This document shows positions 56,087-56,195 of a stretch of 56,195 bases of DNA, one piece after another. This DNA is from BM520 sp964474455. GTDB taxonomy: Bacteria > Bacteroidota > Bacteroidia > Bacteroidales > BM520. The translations under genes were made by a program, and so were the position numbers. Location of the stretch: positions 1 to 56,195 of the forward strand of contig CAYYSU010000014.1 in the NCBI GenBank assembly GCA_964474455.1, read 5' to 3'. Below the pieces are notes generated by a model that was not told where the DNA came from, did no database searches, and worked only from the letters and a program-made list of their open reading frames with translations. The stretch's first letter is position 1, and each line of letters opens with the position of its first letter.

Positions 56087-56195
56087 CAGACCCGTTTGAG
56101 ATACGGATATCGAGAGAGAAAAAAGCGTGTTAAAAGTATAAGTTCATTGAAAAATATGTAAGAGGAAATAAGCAGCAGGTGCCCTAAAATTACAC
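56087..56195 (+). other. Leader of a 16S rRNA-first rRNA operon
   Basis: After P3 comes a leader with AGTTCATTGAAAAATATG at about 56141-56158, much like the GTTCTTTGAAA-type sequence that precedes 16S rRNA in Bacteroidota. The 16S gene itself would begin past the right edge. No rRNA sequence proper is present in the window. Confidence 0.65.

Overview
The window comes from a draft genome of a Bacteroidota bacterium, most like the Bacteroidales/Marinilabiliales side of the phylum. This rests on sequence signs: type IX secretion (T9SS) proteins (PorP/SprF family, a type B sorting domain, a PorE-like OmpA protein), Bacteroidota-specific families (DUF4783, DUF5916, DUF6588, Porin_10-like), near absence of Shine-Dalgarno sites, and promoters of the TTG-N19-23-TAnnTTTG type. 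A run of 100 N at 24547-24646 shows the sequence is a scaffold.

Layout. 1-2142 (minus): a truncated T9SS-type surface protein gene behind a damaged porP/sprF gene. 2268-6073: YihY membrane protein and DUF4783 protein (minus), rlmH (plus), and a Uup-type ABC-F gene (minus). 6074-11228: pckA and ppdK (both minus), the enzymes around PEP/pyruvate/oxaloacetate; the spacers hold rho-independent terminators and four REP-like palindromes. 11448-13569: a Cys-motif protein of unknown function and a lysine-ketoglutarate reductase-like enzyme. 13737-36236: the main feature, an apparent operon of about 22.5 kb with a giant repeat adhesin of more than 6400 residues, a PorP/SprF protein and a PorE-like OmpA protein, closed by a strong terminator. 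36368-37705: saccharopine dehydrogenase, the second half of the lysine pathway. 37780-44663: TerB/DnaJ protein (plus), then DUF5916 protein, putative porin and a sugar transferase (minus). 44756-50170: a secreted pair, a GH38-like protein and a PNGase F-like protein with an inserted LamG domain. 50258-52886: DUF6588 protein, lipoprotein and aldose 1-epimerase. 52934-55068: rpe and pepD. 55140-55691: small beta-barrel protein. 55692-56195: tandem promoters and leader of an rRNA operon whose 16S gene lies past the right edge.

How the genes fit together. The giant adhesin ends in a CHU_C/type B sorting domain, and proteins of this kind usually need a cognate SprF-like partner, which is encoded 26 bp downstream. 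The adhesin array shows recent change: a 940-bp perfect duplication, one in-frame stop and an assembly gap. The GH38-like/PNGase F-like pair suggests work on N-glycosylated protein. The saccharopine pathway genes flank the adhesin locus on both sides.

No tRNA, CRISPR array, insertion sequence or phage gene was recognised.
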